DNA of 64,000 nt, from positions 2,200,751-2,264,750 of the forward strand of contig NW_020954617.1 of assembly GCF_900497805.2 (NCBI RefSeq). Direction: 5' to 3'. The stretch comes from Vombatus ursinus. Taxonomy: Eukaryota; Chordata; Mammalia; Diprotodontia; Vombatidae. Made by a program: the position numbers and the translations under genes. Shown piece after piece: positions 45,305-56,519 of the stretch (positions within the stretch are counted from its first letter, which is position 1; each line of letters starts with the position of its first letter). The notes beneath the pieces are model-generated. The model was not told the origin of the DNA, did no database searches, and saw nothing but the letters and a program-made list of their open reading frames with translations.

Positions 45305-45950
45305 CGAAATGGAGGAATGACCACCTAGCCTGAACCAAATTAGATTGTTGTAGGAGATTGACATCATATACTGCTGACAGTAGGAGTTTCACCAATGTTT
45401 TTCTTATCATATTGTCTTTTGTTCTGTAAGACTTCTTGGTTGTCTCAATGGTAGCAGGAGCAATAGAAATACTTCCCCCTAGGTGAACTGAGATGGATCT
45501 TTCATCTTTAGCTTCTGAAATTTTAGAGAAGACAAAAATTGAAGGAAGCTATGATTTCTTTATGGTCAGCATGACATCATTTGTTATTTCTTTGCCCACT
45601 AGTAAAATGGGGAGAAGCAGCTTCCACAAAGCCCACTTGCTGGTGAGAAGCTCATGTCCACTAAAGAGGAAATATGTGTTCTGTTTGGGTGTAGTGAGTG
45701 TCTTTCATCTCCTTGATTTGCATTTCATCTTTTGGTGATTTATACCTTCCATCATCAAAGGCCACAACTTGATTCGAAGATAGAGTTTTGCTCATGAGCA
45801 ATTTCTGCAATTAAAAAATTGTCACATTGAAACTTTGGTTCTCCTTTGACCATTGCCAAAACAACATTCAGACCTACTATTATGGTTGTTTGATTTTGTC
45901 TGGCTGGTATCCCAATGGTTATGCAAGTAATAGACAACATCTACTCCAGG
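45305..45950 (-). other. Unassigned region, possible decayed retrocopy
   Basis: Minus-strand 45940-45755 reads IIVGLNVVLAMVKGEPKFQC and DNFLIAEIAHEQNSIFESSC, which has a protein-like character, but I cannot match it to a family. Downstream on the minus strand stops are frequent. No poly(A) signal or flanking repeats found. Confidence 0.3.
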
Positions 45951-45954
45951 GTAC

Positions 45955-46088
45955 TCATTTCACAACCAAGAAACACCTACAGGTAAAATGATTTGCCCAA
46001 GGTTACACAGGTAGTTGAGAGCAATGCCAAAATTTGAACCCAAGTCCTTCAGCTCCAGATCCAGTGCCCTTTCTTCTACCTTCTGGGT
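45955..46088 (+). mobile_element. MIR SINE
   Basis: 'ggtaaaatgatttgcccaag', 'gttacacaggtagttgagag' and 'ttgaacccaagtccttcagc'. Confidence 0.8.
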
Positions 46089-46325
46089 AGCTAAGGCCTG
46101 GCCTCAGTAAGACCTGATTTCAAAGCTAGCCTCAGACTCTTACTAATGGGTGACTTTGGTCACTTAACCTACTGCTCTCTACCTCAGTTTCCTTATCTAT
46201 AAAATGGAGATCATAATAACATCCAGGTCCCAGAGTTGTTGTGAGGTTCAAATGTAATATTTGTAAAGAGCTTAGCACAGTGCCTGGTACAAAGTAGATC
46301 TTTAAAATAAATGCTTGTTGCATTC
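46088..46325 (+). mobile_element. CORE-SINE with L2-like tail (MAR1/MIR type)
   Basis: 'gtaagacctgatttcaaagc', 'cagtttccttatctataaaa', 'agagttgttgtgaggttcaa' and 'gcttagcacagtgcctggta' give a complete order to the terminal 'aaataaatgcttgttgc'. Confidence 0.87.
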
Positions 46326-46534
46326 CTTTTTCTTGCCTTTGTCTTGCCTTCTTTCTACTACATTATGCTGTTCCTACTGACTCTTTTGTAATCTTGAACA
46401 AGTTATTTCATCTCCAAGTGCTTCAGTTTCAAGTAGAACCCCTGAAGTTCTTTCCAGCTCTACATTTATGATCCCTACCCTTGTCATAGAAAACAGAGCA
46501 TTTATAACAGTTTTTGGTATATGAATTAAATCAT

Positions 46535-46725
46535 AGGATAATTGAATTGTAGAAGTGGAAAGACCCCTTAAAAAGCATTTAGGCTAAATCCCTCATTTAA
46601 TAGATGGAGAAATTGAATCCCAGAGAGTTTTCAACCTCTCCAAGGTCAGAAAGATCAGTGGTTAGAAAGCTTGAACTTGAACCTAGGTCTCCTTTTTTCT
46701 AGTACAGTGTTCTGTCTGGTAAAAC
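46535..46725 (+). mobile_element. MIR SINE
   Basis: 'aattgtagaagtggaaagac', 'tttaatagatggagaaattg' and 'ctccaaggtcagaaagatca'. Confidence 0.75.
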
Positions 46726-46729
46726 TGAT

Positions 46730-47715
46730 TTAGGCATCCTGCCATTTGAATCTTGACTTGAAAAGGAATAACTAGATTTTGTAATAGCCAGCCATCACCT
46801 ATAATATGGATGTTCCTCCTATCCCCCTGCAACAAGACTTGTGATGGGGTTTCATTACTGTACAGAGAGTTAGAATATTTGAATATGTTCCTTGGAGAGG
46901 GTGGGGGAGATACCTCTACCAACTGAATTTATGAAATATGCTTCCACAAAGGAATACCAAGTGTGCTTTTCTGAAGTGGGCTAAAAATGCTGATAGGCCT
47001 GTAATTTAGTTATTTCTCATGCAAATTTCTTCGCAGATGCCAAATTTGAATGAAATTGCAAGACCCTATCCCTGGAGGGTGAGACTAAAAAGAATCTTAG
47101 CTGGTGAAAAAAAATGTTTTCCATGAGTAAACAAGAGATTTACCACTTTCTCCTCTCTCAGAGGGAACCTTTCTTCCAGGGAAGAAAAATAAATAAATAA
47201 ACAAAAATTTCTGTCCCCAAAAGTAATTTTGTCAGGGTTACAAACAAGTGAAAATATGGATTTGTGATTATCATTTTCCCCTGCACATTGGGCATGCTCC
47301 TTGTTCAGTAAGGAGATCATTGAATGTGCAGAGCCTGAGAATGTATTTGCTTTCCAGAAATTGTATCATTTTTTTTCTTTTATGAAGTACCAACTACTGT
47401 GTTAGGTTACTGTGACATTGCATGGAGATAGAAAGGAGTGCAAAACAATCGCAGTAGACCTTCAAATTTAGTGAATAGTATCAAATAAAGGAAGGTTGTT
47501 TGTAAAATTGTCCATATCTTCAAAAGGACTAAAATAAAAGATCTTTTCCTACACCCTATTATCAGCCTATAGGACCAGCCTTAACCATGCATAAAGCAGT
47601 TGGTTTCTTGGGGAGTATGATCTGAGAGGTACCTGCAAGACTTTCCGCCCAAGGATGCCTTTTCCACACAACTTCTATGAAAATGGGAATCACATCATTA
47701 TACTTTCTTTTAGGT
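46730..47715. other. Anonymous DNA, 1 kb
   Basis: No gene or repeat was recognised beyond short A runs. Confidence 0.45.
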
Positions 47716-47719
47716 TAAT

Positions 47720-47830
47720 GAAACAAAGACCTTTTCCTTATATGAATACATACATAAATGTATGTTTATGTGTATACATGTGCATGTGTATGTATTTACA
47801 TATATATTATATAAATATATAAGCAATAAA
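47720..47830. repeat. TA/TG-rich simple repeat
   Basis: ATAC, TGTA and TATA units. Confidence 0.8.
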
Positions 47831-47879
47831 CTTAATATTTTATTGGCAATTAGTATAATATACTATTATTAATTAGTGT

Positions 47880-48353
47880 GCATTTATCAATCATCTCTTC
47901 TGTGCCAAGCACTGTACTAAAGTGTGGGGATACAAACAATTCATGAAACAATCCCTTAGCACATGGAGTTTACATTCTAATGGAGGAGGCAATAAGGACA
48001 CATAAGTACATATAAAATAAATGTATTCAATATAAGGTGGTTTGAGGAAGAGGCAAGCAGGGGAGGGAACCAGCAAAAGATCATTTAGAAGGATTTAGTT
48101 ATTAATTAATTGGTATTTCAGCAGAATCTTAAAAAAAAGGATTCTATGAGGTAGAGATAAGGAGAGTGTATGTCTGCGGGATGGGGGACAGCTGGTTCAT
48201 AGGCATAAAAATGAGAGGAATTTCATGGGTGGAATGAAGAGAAAGGATGGTTTGGCTGGACTGCAGTGCAGGACAACATACAGCTGCCTGGCAAAGACAT
48301 GAGAGAAACAGACACAAAATAAGCAAGCTTTGATGGGAAAAGAGGCAAAAGAA

Positions 48354-48385
<32 letters not shown>

Positions 48386-48540
48386 GATTATTAGGATCTG
48401 GAGAAAAAACAAGCCATAGATATGACACAGTAAGAAGAGATCTTTGGCAGAGAAAAAAAAATGAAGATGCTGACTTCCAGGCATGGTGGTGACAGAAGGG
48501 AAGAAGAAATGCCAAATCAGAAGGTGATAAAGGATTGATA
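47880..48540 (+). repeat. Interspersed repeat 'caagcactgtactaaagtgt' family, copy 3, with (CAA)n
   Basis: 'catttatcaatcatctcttc', 'tgccaagcactgtactaaag', 'catggagtttacattctaat' and 'gggggacagctggttcatag' follow the order of copies 1, 2, 4 and 5. A (CAA)n tract lies inside at about 48357-48385. Confidence 0.65.
48357..48385. repeat. (CAA)n microsatellite
   Basis: About nine to ten CAA units. Antisense runs of Leu or Cys codons here are artefacts. Confidence 0.95.
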
Positions 48541-48560
48541 CAATCAATGGTGGGTGGTGA

Positions 48561-49114
48561 TGTTGTGGTCTAGGGGTGCTGGGAACCCCAAAATGCAAGG
48601 GCAAAAGGCCTGGGTCCTACCTTGAAAGAATTCGACTCAAACCTTCTTTCAGTCAGAGAGAAGGTTTATTGTTTCACCAACAGAAGCAGGAGGTATTTTT
48701 AAGAACCTGTACATTTGTGGCACTTGTGTTAACAGGAGGCCAGACCCTTAAGGAATCATCTGAGCCTTTGTGATGCCAATACAACCTGACCAGACTCTTA
48801 AGGAATCTGAGCAATTTAATGGGAGCAAGATGGACCCTTATATACAGAAAGACTGTGGAAAGATCTGGGTGTGATCAAGGAGTAGCTAATAGCTAGGGGT
48901 TACTAGGAAGCAACAGAGAAGGGATATAGATGGAATTAAGGAGTGGCGAAATAACCTAGGGTGAGGCCAGGTATAGACAGTGAGGGCTATAATGAAATGT
49001 CAGTTAAAAGCATTATTACCTGGGAAGGGCTGGGTGCCCCAGGTGAACACCAGGGACCTGAGCTACGTGGGAAAGTCCAGGGCCGTTTAGAGATCCATCA
49101 TTAGCACCCTATCA
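48561..49114 (-). mobile_element. Solo LTR of an ERV1-like element (fossil)
   Basis: 554 bp, TG at one end and CA at the other, flanked by 'gtga' at 48557-48560 and 49115-49118, a 4-bp duplication typical of gammaretrovirus-like (ERV1) insertions. On the minus strand a TATA-like 'ctgtatataagggtcc' (about 48848-48833) is followed by 'aacaataaaccttctctct' (about 48675-48660), the U3-R-U5 order. No internal region adjoins. Family name unknown. It lies at the edge of the copy 3 interspersed repeat. Age cannot be judged from a solo LTR alone. Confidence 0.75.
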
Positions 49115-49119
49115 GTGAC

Positions 49120-49625
49120 AATGAACATAGAACTACAGTGCCTTGTGGTAGCAAAGAAGTTGACCTGAGTTCTCCAAGTTAGCCCAACTAGCAGAACAAG
49201 AGCTCTGGTATGCTCTCTCAAGCTAGAAATGCTTTCAATATAGTTCAAGTTGTGGGCTCTCTACTGTTCAGTGACTAGCTTAGCTAAATACAGAGAGGTT
49301 CATTATTCATACTCAGAAGGTGGGGGAACTAGGTGATGAAGTCTTTGGTCATGCTGGAAATGGCCTTTAGCTTTGTGAAGCTTCTATCTGAAGTAAGAGT
49401 TGGGATAAAGGTATTAAGAGGGAGAGGGCATTAATTCTAACTATTAGACAGTTTTAGATCCTTTACAGGCACTGATTTAATTTATTGATAGCAGAATATG
49501 TGAGAGCTTTGCTTAATGACTGATAAGTTTATGTGCTACCCGAGGAAGCCAATCAATATTGACTTTCTTGAAATAGATGCAAATGAAACTAGAAAATCAA
49601 CCAGTTAAAAAGCAGTCATTAAAAA
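49120..49625. other. Anonymous DNA
   Basis: No gene or repeat was recognised. Confidence 0.45.
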
Positions 49626-49629
49626 GATA

Positions 49630-50480
49630 CTCACTATGTATAGCACTCTGAGTACTCAAAGACAAAAAGGACACAATTCTTTTCTTCAAGGAGTACACTC
49701 TGATGCAGGAGAGAACACAACATATATATACACATATATATACATATACACATAGATATGCAAATATACACATATACATATACACATACATATTCAGGAT
49801 ACTTACAAAATGAATATAATACCATTTTCAGAGAGAGGGTACTAACAACTAGGGACTTAGGAAAGGTTTCATATAAAAGGTGATGTGTGGGCTGACTTGA
49901 ATGAATCAAGAAAACCAGGGATTCCAAGAAATTGAAGTGATCAGGGGAGTATATTTTAAGCATGAGGAACAGCCATGAAAATGGCTTGGAGGTGAGAGAT
50001 AGACCATGTATGTATGGAATAATGAGTAAGCCAATATGGCTAGACTAAAGTGGGCATGGAAGGGAATGATGTATAAGAAACTTGGAAAGGAACGAAATGA
50101 CCATGCTATAAAGGACTTTAATTGTCAAATAGAAAAGTTTATATTTGAAGCTAGAAGATTACTCAAGTGCAGAGCCTTCTCTGGAGAAGCTAACTTTCAT
50201 ACACCTGTTACATTAAGGCAAAATAAATGTTTTGTCAACTGTTCAATGACTGACCTGTGACAAGTGACTCATTTCTTCCCAACAAAGAACCTACACAGGG
50301 TGTGTGTGAGTAAGCCTCAATGCCTAAAACTATAGATCTTGGGGATATCCATGTTGATATGATAATTGAATCCATAGGAACTGATAAGGTCACAAAGAAA
50401 GATATAGAGAGGCTACAGCCACATAGAAAGTCAACCCACATGTTCTCCTTGAAGGAGTAAATAAAGGAGTTGGTGGAATT
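49630..50480 (+). repeat. Interspersed repeat family copy 4, with a microsatellite
   Basis: 'ttcttcaaggagtacactct', 'tttcatataaaaggtgatgt', 'aggaacagccatgaaaatgg' and 'aaaggactttaattgtcaaa' follow the family order. The end ('aactgataaggtcacaaaga') extends further 3' than in other copies. Confidence 0.6.
49718..49795. repeat. (ATAC)n/(TA)n microsatellite
   Basis: TATA and ATAC units inside the interspersed repeat. Confidence 0.9.
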
Positions 50481-50484
50481 CTTT

Positions 50485-51455
50485 TTCTCCATGTCCCCAA
50501 ATGTAAGTGCTAGTTGTACCTTAGAAACAGGCTGATGGCTAGGGCCTCAGGTAGATTTTTTTTTATATTCTTTTAGCTATGGGTATTCTTGAGTTGTTTA
50601 CTATATATTTTGGTTGATAGTTTACTTCAATATTAATGACAAAATTATTTGTACTATTTTTTCCTTTAATGGTCTGGCTTATCAGAGGACCCACCAACAT
50701 TTATCAGTTGTTCAGATGCACACCTGCTGCTTAATATGTCAAATCACACTAGTGCTTATCTCATTATTGAAAAAGAACTTTCTCAAAAACAGCTTAATCT
50801 CAAAATTAAAGTAGTTATACCAAGTTGAAAAACTTATGTCTACTACCTTGTTAAGGTAACAAAACTTATTTTCACTGCATCTCTATATCCTCAATCCTTA
50901 GCACATGATTATGAAAAAGCAATAAAAGGTCTGAGGTCTGCTCTTTCCTTTTTTTTCTTTGTATTATTCTTTTTTGCTTCTAAACTCTGCTCTATTCATT
51001 AGGCTTCTGCATGTGAAGTGAGGATGGCCCTGTCTCATATTACTAAACTTCATCTTGGTTTCTATCCAGGATTGTAGGAAGTAGCAAAAGATTCTTTGTA
51101 CTAGGTTTGTATGCGTGTGAGCACATCCATCTGTGAGACTAGTCTCTGTGCTACAATGAAAGGATCATTTCTTCTATCCTCCCAGTGACTGGTTGTTGCA
51201 ATAGCTAGGTGAGGACGCCCTTGAGAATTTACCCTCAACAGCTTCTAGCTCTGCTTATGGGGCCCTGGAATTTCAAACAGATGAGAGCTGCTGGATTTGG
51301 AACCCTATACAATCAAACTGCTTTTGAAGAGAAGATGCTGAAATAGTAGAAATATCTGAAAGGAAATTATAATCAACAACCCTATGTTGGTAGGAGAGTA
51401 TATAGAATGTTGTTTTTATTTCCCCTTGAGAATTAATCTGAGTATTTTCATGAAG
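50485..51455. other. Anonymous DNA, about 1 kb
   Basis: No gene or repeat was recognised. Confidence 0.45.
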
Positions 51456-51459
51456 AGAA

Positions 51460-51630
51460 GGAAGCATGGCATAAATGGATGCAAAACTAACCTAGATACC
51501 ACAAAGAGCTGGGTTCAAGTCTTACCTTTGGCATCTTATTGACTATGTGACCCAGGGCATGGCACTTAAATTCTAGCACCTCAACGGATTCTCTAAGACT
51601 ACAAGTGGAAGAACAGATGCCTTCTAATGC
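51460..51630 (+). mobile_element. MIR-type SINE
   Basis: 'agctgggttcaagtcttacc', 'ctatgtgacccagggcatgg' in order. Confidence 0.72.
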
Positions 51631-51634
51631 TAGA

Positions 51635-51850
51635 CTTAGAGCCTGGAAGTCCTGTAGCCAATTCTTGACTCACTCAGTCGGGTAGGACCTCATTGACCCT
51701 GGGGAAGTCACTTAACTTTACTTGACCTCAGTTTATTCTTCTCTAAAATAGGGATAGTAGCACCTCACTTACAGGGTTGTTGTGAGGATCAAATGAGATA
51801 ATATAAATTGTTGTGAATGCCTTAAAATTCTCCATAAAGTTTAACTATTT
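51635..51850 (+). mobile_element. CORE-SINE with L2-like tail (MAR1/MIR type)
   Basis: 'cctggggaagtcacttaact', 'cacctcacttacagggttgt' and 'tgtgaggatcaaatgagata'. Confidence 0.85.
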
Positions 51851-51989
51851 TTTTATTGATATAGGAAGTTTCCTTATCAGAGAGTCCTCTACATTACTGA
51901 AATATCAAAACTTTGCTTTAAAAAAAAAGAAGGAAAAACAAAACTGGAATTTCATAGAAAGAAATTTCCAGCTAATTTTAATCATAATT

Positions 51990-53050
51990 TTTATGACTCA
52001 GTTTTTCTTTTGTCCCTGCTTCCCTGCCTTCAATTGAAGAAGGGAATAAAAAGGAAGGACGATATTGTCATTCAGGGTCAAAAATGCCAGTTCTGTTTTG
52101 AGGATGCTTCTGTTTGTATATGGAAAAACCTGGAAGCCTTTAGCCTGCCCACAGGCAATGCAACAGCTCCTATCTCTGCCTGCAGATCGGAGAGAGCTCC
52201 AAACTCCTCTGGACTTTCTAGCCTCCCCCACTTTCTGGCAAAGCACAGAACCTCTCATTCTAATTGGGTTGCCCCTCAGAGATGAAGGATGCCGCAGGCA
52301 TGAATTCTACTTGGTCAACAACAGGGAAGCTTCACTGAGACCAAGGAATACCATTTGCATAGTTTTTTTACTGCACGACCAAACATTTACCCTCCAACTC
52401 CAGACTTAAAAGGATAGGGAAAAAAAACTCCAGATGCATAAAAGAATCCTGCTGGTAGAGACTTTTGCTTGTGAACTGTTATGCCAAAGTATTGAAAAGA
52501 TAATACCATGCTATAATTAAATGGGTGACTTCATGAAAAGTTAACAAAAAATTATAATTTTAAATGTAAAAAAAATTACCCAATTGCAATTGTGTTATGC
52601 TATGTAGATAGGCTTAGATTTTTCACACTTTTTTTTTGTTGTTGATGGCACCTCTTGCAGTCACGGAGTAATTTCATTTAGTGTGGAACTTTTTTTGCAT
52701 AATGTCTATAACAGAGGGAGATTTGCTTAACAATCCATAGACTAACAGGATTGCAAAAGCTTTAGAAGAAATGGATCCATTTGTTGGGGGGAATCTGCTG
52801 TTAATACCGCCTGCCAGCTAAAGACTAATTTCCCTACTAATGTAAAGAGCTTTATTATCTCTACTAAACAGACATGTGCCATTAACACTTATACACAGGC
52901 ACAAATCAGAGTCCCTCACTTCATGTTTTCTTATTAAATGCCAATTTTGTTTAAATCTGAAGTCTCTGATGTGGAAGGAGTTACTAAAGAGTAAGGTTAC
53001 CTGGGATGATTAAAATACCAAAAAAGTGCTAGGAATTCGCAATGTCTTTG
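51990..53050. other. Repeat-poor block, candidate conserved noncoding sequence
   Basis: No repeat family is visible for about 1 kb. The part at 52000-52400 is less AT-rich and stays open in several frames on both strands, none with a known family. The part at 52450-53050 has the mixed motif-dense look of a noncoding element ('acccaattgcaattgtgtta', 'aataccgcctgccagctaaa'). This is an impression only. Confidence 0.35.
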
Positions 53051-53465
53051 TTTCCTCAAAGGGTTAGTTGCTCTGAACAATACGGGGAGGGATCTGTAGT
53101 TTTCTGTTGTTGGTGGTTGTAGGTTGTTGTTATTGGTTAAGTGGTTATTAAGTTTTAGCTAGTCAGCTCCTAACTACACTTTGAGTCTGCTGCTCTGCTG
53201 GGTTTCAACTCTTGCAACAGGGAGGGGTGGGGACCAGCTCATCCCTTAGAAACTTAACACCATGTCCTTAATTCGAACCTTGACTAACATCACCACCCTC
53301 AGCCTCCTCTCGCCTCTGATTGGAGGGCTGAAGGGTGGAACACTAGCCTGTTCCTGATGCCTTTCTTTATAGAAGGCAGAAATTGGAGTCTCAGATCATT
53401 CTCCCTTCCATCTGCTGCCCTGCCTGGTTTCAGCTCCAAGGAATAAGATGCCTCTCCCCTCCCCT
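53051..53465. other. Unassigned GC-richer block
   Basis: Contains 'ctctgattggagggctgaag' and a CT-rich end. No family was recognised. Confidence 0.35.
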
Positions 53466-53484
53466 TTTACTGCCTCTTTTATTT

Positions 53485-53610
53485 TTTTTTGTCTTGTTTT
53501 CCCCCTTTAGATTGTAAACTCCTAGAGGTTAAGGACTGTCTTTTTATCAATTGTATCCCAATGCTGGCACACAGTAGGTGCTTACTGTTTATTGGATTGG
53601 TTGCAGTTAA
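53485..53610 (+). mobile_element. L2-clade LINE 3' tail
   Basis: 'agattgtaaactcctagagg', 'ttaaggactgtctttttatc' and 'ggcacacagtaggtgcttac'. Confidence 0.82.
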
Positions 53611-53699
53611 GAAATGAAAAAGGGAGAGAAAAGGTTTATTGTGTACTACAAAGACTATTAAAATTCTTACCATTTAAATATTTTCCTTAATATGCCAGC

Positions 53700-53885
53700 A
53701 CATATAAGATCATAGATTTAGAGCAGAAAGGGACCTCAGAAGTAATTTAGTCCACTTTATTTTTACATAGGAGGAAACTGAGATCCAAAGTGATTACGTG
53801 TCTTTTCCCAAATCACACAGGCAGTTAGTGGCAAAGTCAAAATTTGAACACAGGTTCCTTTGACTGCAGATACAGTGTTTCTGTG
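53700..53885 (+). mobile_element. MIR SINE
   Basis: 'agaaagggacctcagaagta', 'ggaggaaactgagatccaaa' and 'tcacacaggcagttagtggc'. Confidence 0.85.
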
Positions 53886-54034
53886 AATTGGTAGTTCTTA
53901 GCAAGGCCTAACTTTCTGGCATCCAGATATTCATAGGATTGACTGCCACCAGGTATCATGCTAGCAGGCTTGTATCAATTAGTAATTTTAAATGAACATC
54001 AATACAATTAGTTATGGCATTAACCCTTAGTTCT

Positions 54035-54115
54035 CCCTTACCCTTCAAGGAGCTTATATTTTAATGTGGAAGTAACATGTACCATTACATAAGTAAATAG
54101 TACAAGATACTATTG
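54035..54115 (+). repeat. Scrap of the 'aaggagcttatattttaatg' repeat family
   Basis: Matches the middle of the family seen at 7960 and 60690. Short. Confidence 0.45.
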
Positions 54116-54129
54116 GATGAATGGATGAA

Positions 54130-54352
54130 AAGTAGGGTGCCAGATCTGGCATCAAAAAGAGCTGAGATCATATTTGACCAGACATTTACTAGCTGTGTGA
54201 TGCTGGGCAAGTCACTTAACCCTGTTTGCTTCAGTTTCCTCATCTATAAAATGGGCTGAAGTAGGAAATGGCAAAGTACTTTAGTATCTTTGCCATGAAA
54301 ACTCCAAATGGGGTCACAAAGAGTCAGAGACAATTGAAACAATTGGACACTA
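54130..54352 (+). mobile_element. CORE-SINE with RTE-like tail (RTESINE type)
   Basis: 'gtgatgctgggcaagtcact', 'gtttcctcatctataaaatg', 'ccatgaaaactccaaatggg' and 'gtcagagacaattgaaacaa' in order. Confidence 0.9.
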
Positions 54353-54364
54353 GAGGAGAAGACA

Positions 54365-54590
54365 TTAAAGTCTAACTATTTTTTATCTAGAGTAGTCCTT
54401 TTATTTGCCAGTCTGGTTGTCCTCTCTAAAAATGTGATGAGGTTAATCTGGTATTATCTTTTCTTGATGATGAGCCATGCTGGATCTTAGCAATTGCCAG
54501 TTACCTTTCCAAGTGCTCAAAATGGGACTGGTGGGTAGCAGGAAACATTAACCTTACTCACATTAATCTTGGCTCAAAGAGGAGATGACA
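54365..54590 (-). mobile_element. CR1/L3-type LINE fragment, antisense
   Basis: 'aatgtgatgaggttaatctg' and 'gatgatgagccatgctggat' are the reverse of a CR1 polymerase segment just upstream of that seen at 10590-11095. Confidence 0.65.
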
Positions 54591-54594
54591 TACA

Positions 54595-56340
54595 CACAGA
54601 GATGGACATAGAGATCTATCTTAGCCTACAGGAAAGCAGTAAGGGAAGGAAATAAGGAGTGGGTGACTGGTAGAAGTGGGGTGTGGAATTAAGAGAGCCA
54701 GTAGTCAGGAGCAAAATAGACTTTTGAGGAGGGACAAGGTAAAAAAGGAGAGAAGAATAAAAAAGGAAAAATAGGATGGAGGGAAATACAGAGTAATCTT
54801 AAATGTGAATGTCAAGGGGATAAACACACCCATAAAATGGAAATAGATAGCAGAATGGATTAGAAACCAAAATTCACCAATTTTTTCTTTAACCAAAAAC
54901 ACACTTGAAAGAAACACACACAGAGTAAAAATAAGGGGCTAAAGCAGAATTTATTTTGCTTCTGCTAAGATTAAAAAAAAAACAGTAATCATGGTGTCAC
55001 ATAAAGTAAAAGCAAAAATAGACCTAATTAAAAGAGAGAAGCAGAGAACCTACTTTTTGCTGAAAAGTAACATGGGCAATGAAGCCACATCAATACTAAC
55101 TATATATGCAACAAGTGGCATAGCATCCAAATGAGTTATAGGAGGAATAGTAAAAATATACTAATGCAGGACCTCAACTTTCCCCTCTCAACACTAGATA
55201 AATCAGAACATAAAATAAAAAAGAAGTTAAGAAGATTTTTAGAATTTTAGAAAAGTTAGATATAATAGTTTTCAGCAGAATATTGAATGGGAATAGAAAA
55301 GAGTATAACTTTTTGTCACATGACACCTTCACAAAAATTGACCATATATTAGGGCATAAAAACCTCACAACCCAATTCAGAAAAGCAAAACTATTAAATG
55401 CATATTTTTCAGACAATAATGCAATAAAATTATATTCAATAAAAGACCATGGAAATATAGATTTAAATAATTGGAAATTAAATAATCTAATCCTAAAGAA
55501 TGATAAGATCAAACAAATAGAAGCAATCAATAATTTCATCAAAGAGAATGACCACAATAAAATAACAAAACAAAATTTATGGGATTCAGCCAAAGCAGTA
55601 CTTAGGGGAAAATATATGTCTCTAAAATTTTACAGCAATCAAATATAGAAAGAACAGATCAATGAATTGGACATGCAACTGAAAACAAACAAACAAACTA
55701 GAAATAAAACAAATTTGAAATCCCTAATTAAACATTAAATTGGAAATTCTGAAAATCAAATTAGATTAATGTAATTGAAAATTTTAAAAAAATTGAATAA
55801 AACTAGGAACTGGTTTTATGGTGGGGGAACAATAAAATAGGTGACAATTGGCTAATTTGATTTAAAAAGAAAAGAAAATGAAATTATAAATATTAGAAAT
55901 GAAAAGTGTGATTCAACTACAGTGAGGAAAAGATTAAAGGAATTGTTAGGAGTTATTTTGCTGAATTATATACCATTTATATAAATGAAATTGGTGAGTA
56001 TTTACAAAAATAAAGAAATTGTCCATATTAATATAAGAGGAAATAGAATACTTAAATAACTCTGTTTTAGAAAAAGAAATTAAACAAGCCATCATTGAGC
56101 TCCCTAAGGTGGAAAAAATCTCCAGGACTAGATGAATTCATAAGTGAATTCAATAAAACATTTAAAGAACAATTAATCTCAATACTATATAATTTAGGAA
56201 AATAGTCAAAGGAATCCTACCAAATTTCTTTTATGACACAAATATGGTCCTGAATCTTAAACCAGGAAGAGCAAAAAACAGAGAAACAAAACCACAGACT
56301 GATTTCCCTGATGAATATTGATGTTAAAATTGTATACAAG
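54595..56340 (+). mobile_element. L1 5' half: ORF2 endonuclease region and start of reverse transcriptase
   Basis: Translation gives a KAKIDLIKRE-like block at about 55010, then FTKIDHILGHKNLTTQF, FSDNNAIKLYSIKDH, LNNWKLNNLILKNDKI and NLWDSAKAVLRGKYM at 55300-55620. These are the endonuclease C-terminal part (the SDH-type motif appears as FSDNNAI) and linker of L1 ORF2. Later blocks run to 'SxEFNKTFKEQL'-like and 'MNIDxKI'-like at about 56330. The start of the endonuclease is blurred. Broken by stops. It stops before the FADD polymerase box. Confidence 0.85.
55283..55645 (+). pseudogene. L1 ORF2 endonuclease/linker fragment, open for 121 codons
   Basis: MNGNRKEYNFLSHDTFTKID leads into the C-terminal fold of the L1 endonuclease, which nicks target DNA for retrotransposition. 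The His of the usual SDH motif reads as Asn here (FSDNNA), which would remove a catalytic residue. Stops bound it on both sides. The antisense open stretch over the same bases is a shadow. Confidence 0.8.
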
Positions 56341-56344
56341 TATA

Positions 56345-56515
56345 GTTATCCATTTCACATCAAGACTTTCCCCAACAGTTTCACTCTATTATGAGTCAGC
56401 ATAAGAAATTAAATGGGAATTTTTGGAGAGTTTTGTGGAAGCCACAGACAGCTTACAAAGGCCAGCAAATGACACATAAAATGTTTAGAAACTCAGAAAT
56501 ATGTAAAATATATGT
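56345..56515. other. Spacer between two L1 segments
   Basis: 'gaagccacagacagcttaca' and 'aaggccagcaaatgacacat' look repeat-derived but cannot be assigned. Confidence 0.35.
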
Positions 56516-56519
56516 ATAG

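Noticed and set aside
48144-48604. Antisense 123- and 135-codon frames with Leu or Cys runs
   Set aside because: They cross the (CAA)n tract and the end of an interspersed repeat; no domain or conserved start.
52010-52409. Overlapping frames of 91 and 114 codons (plus) and 86 codons (minus)
   Set aside because: Open in several frames at once with no family match, which points to composition rather than coding; kept only as part of a possible noncoding element.
55174-55593. 139-codon minus-strand frame
   Set aside because: It is the shadow of the L1 ORF2 endonuclease region read on the other strand.
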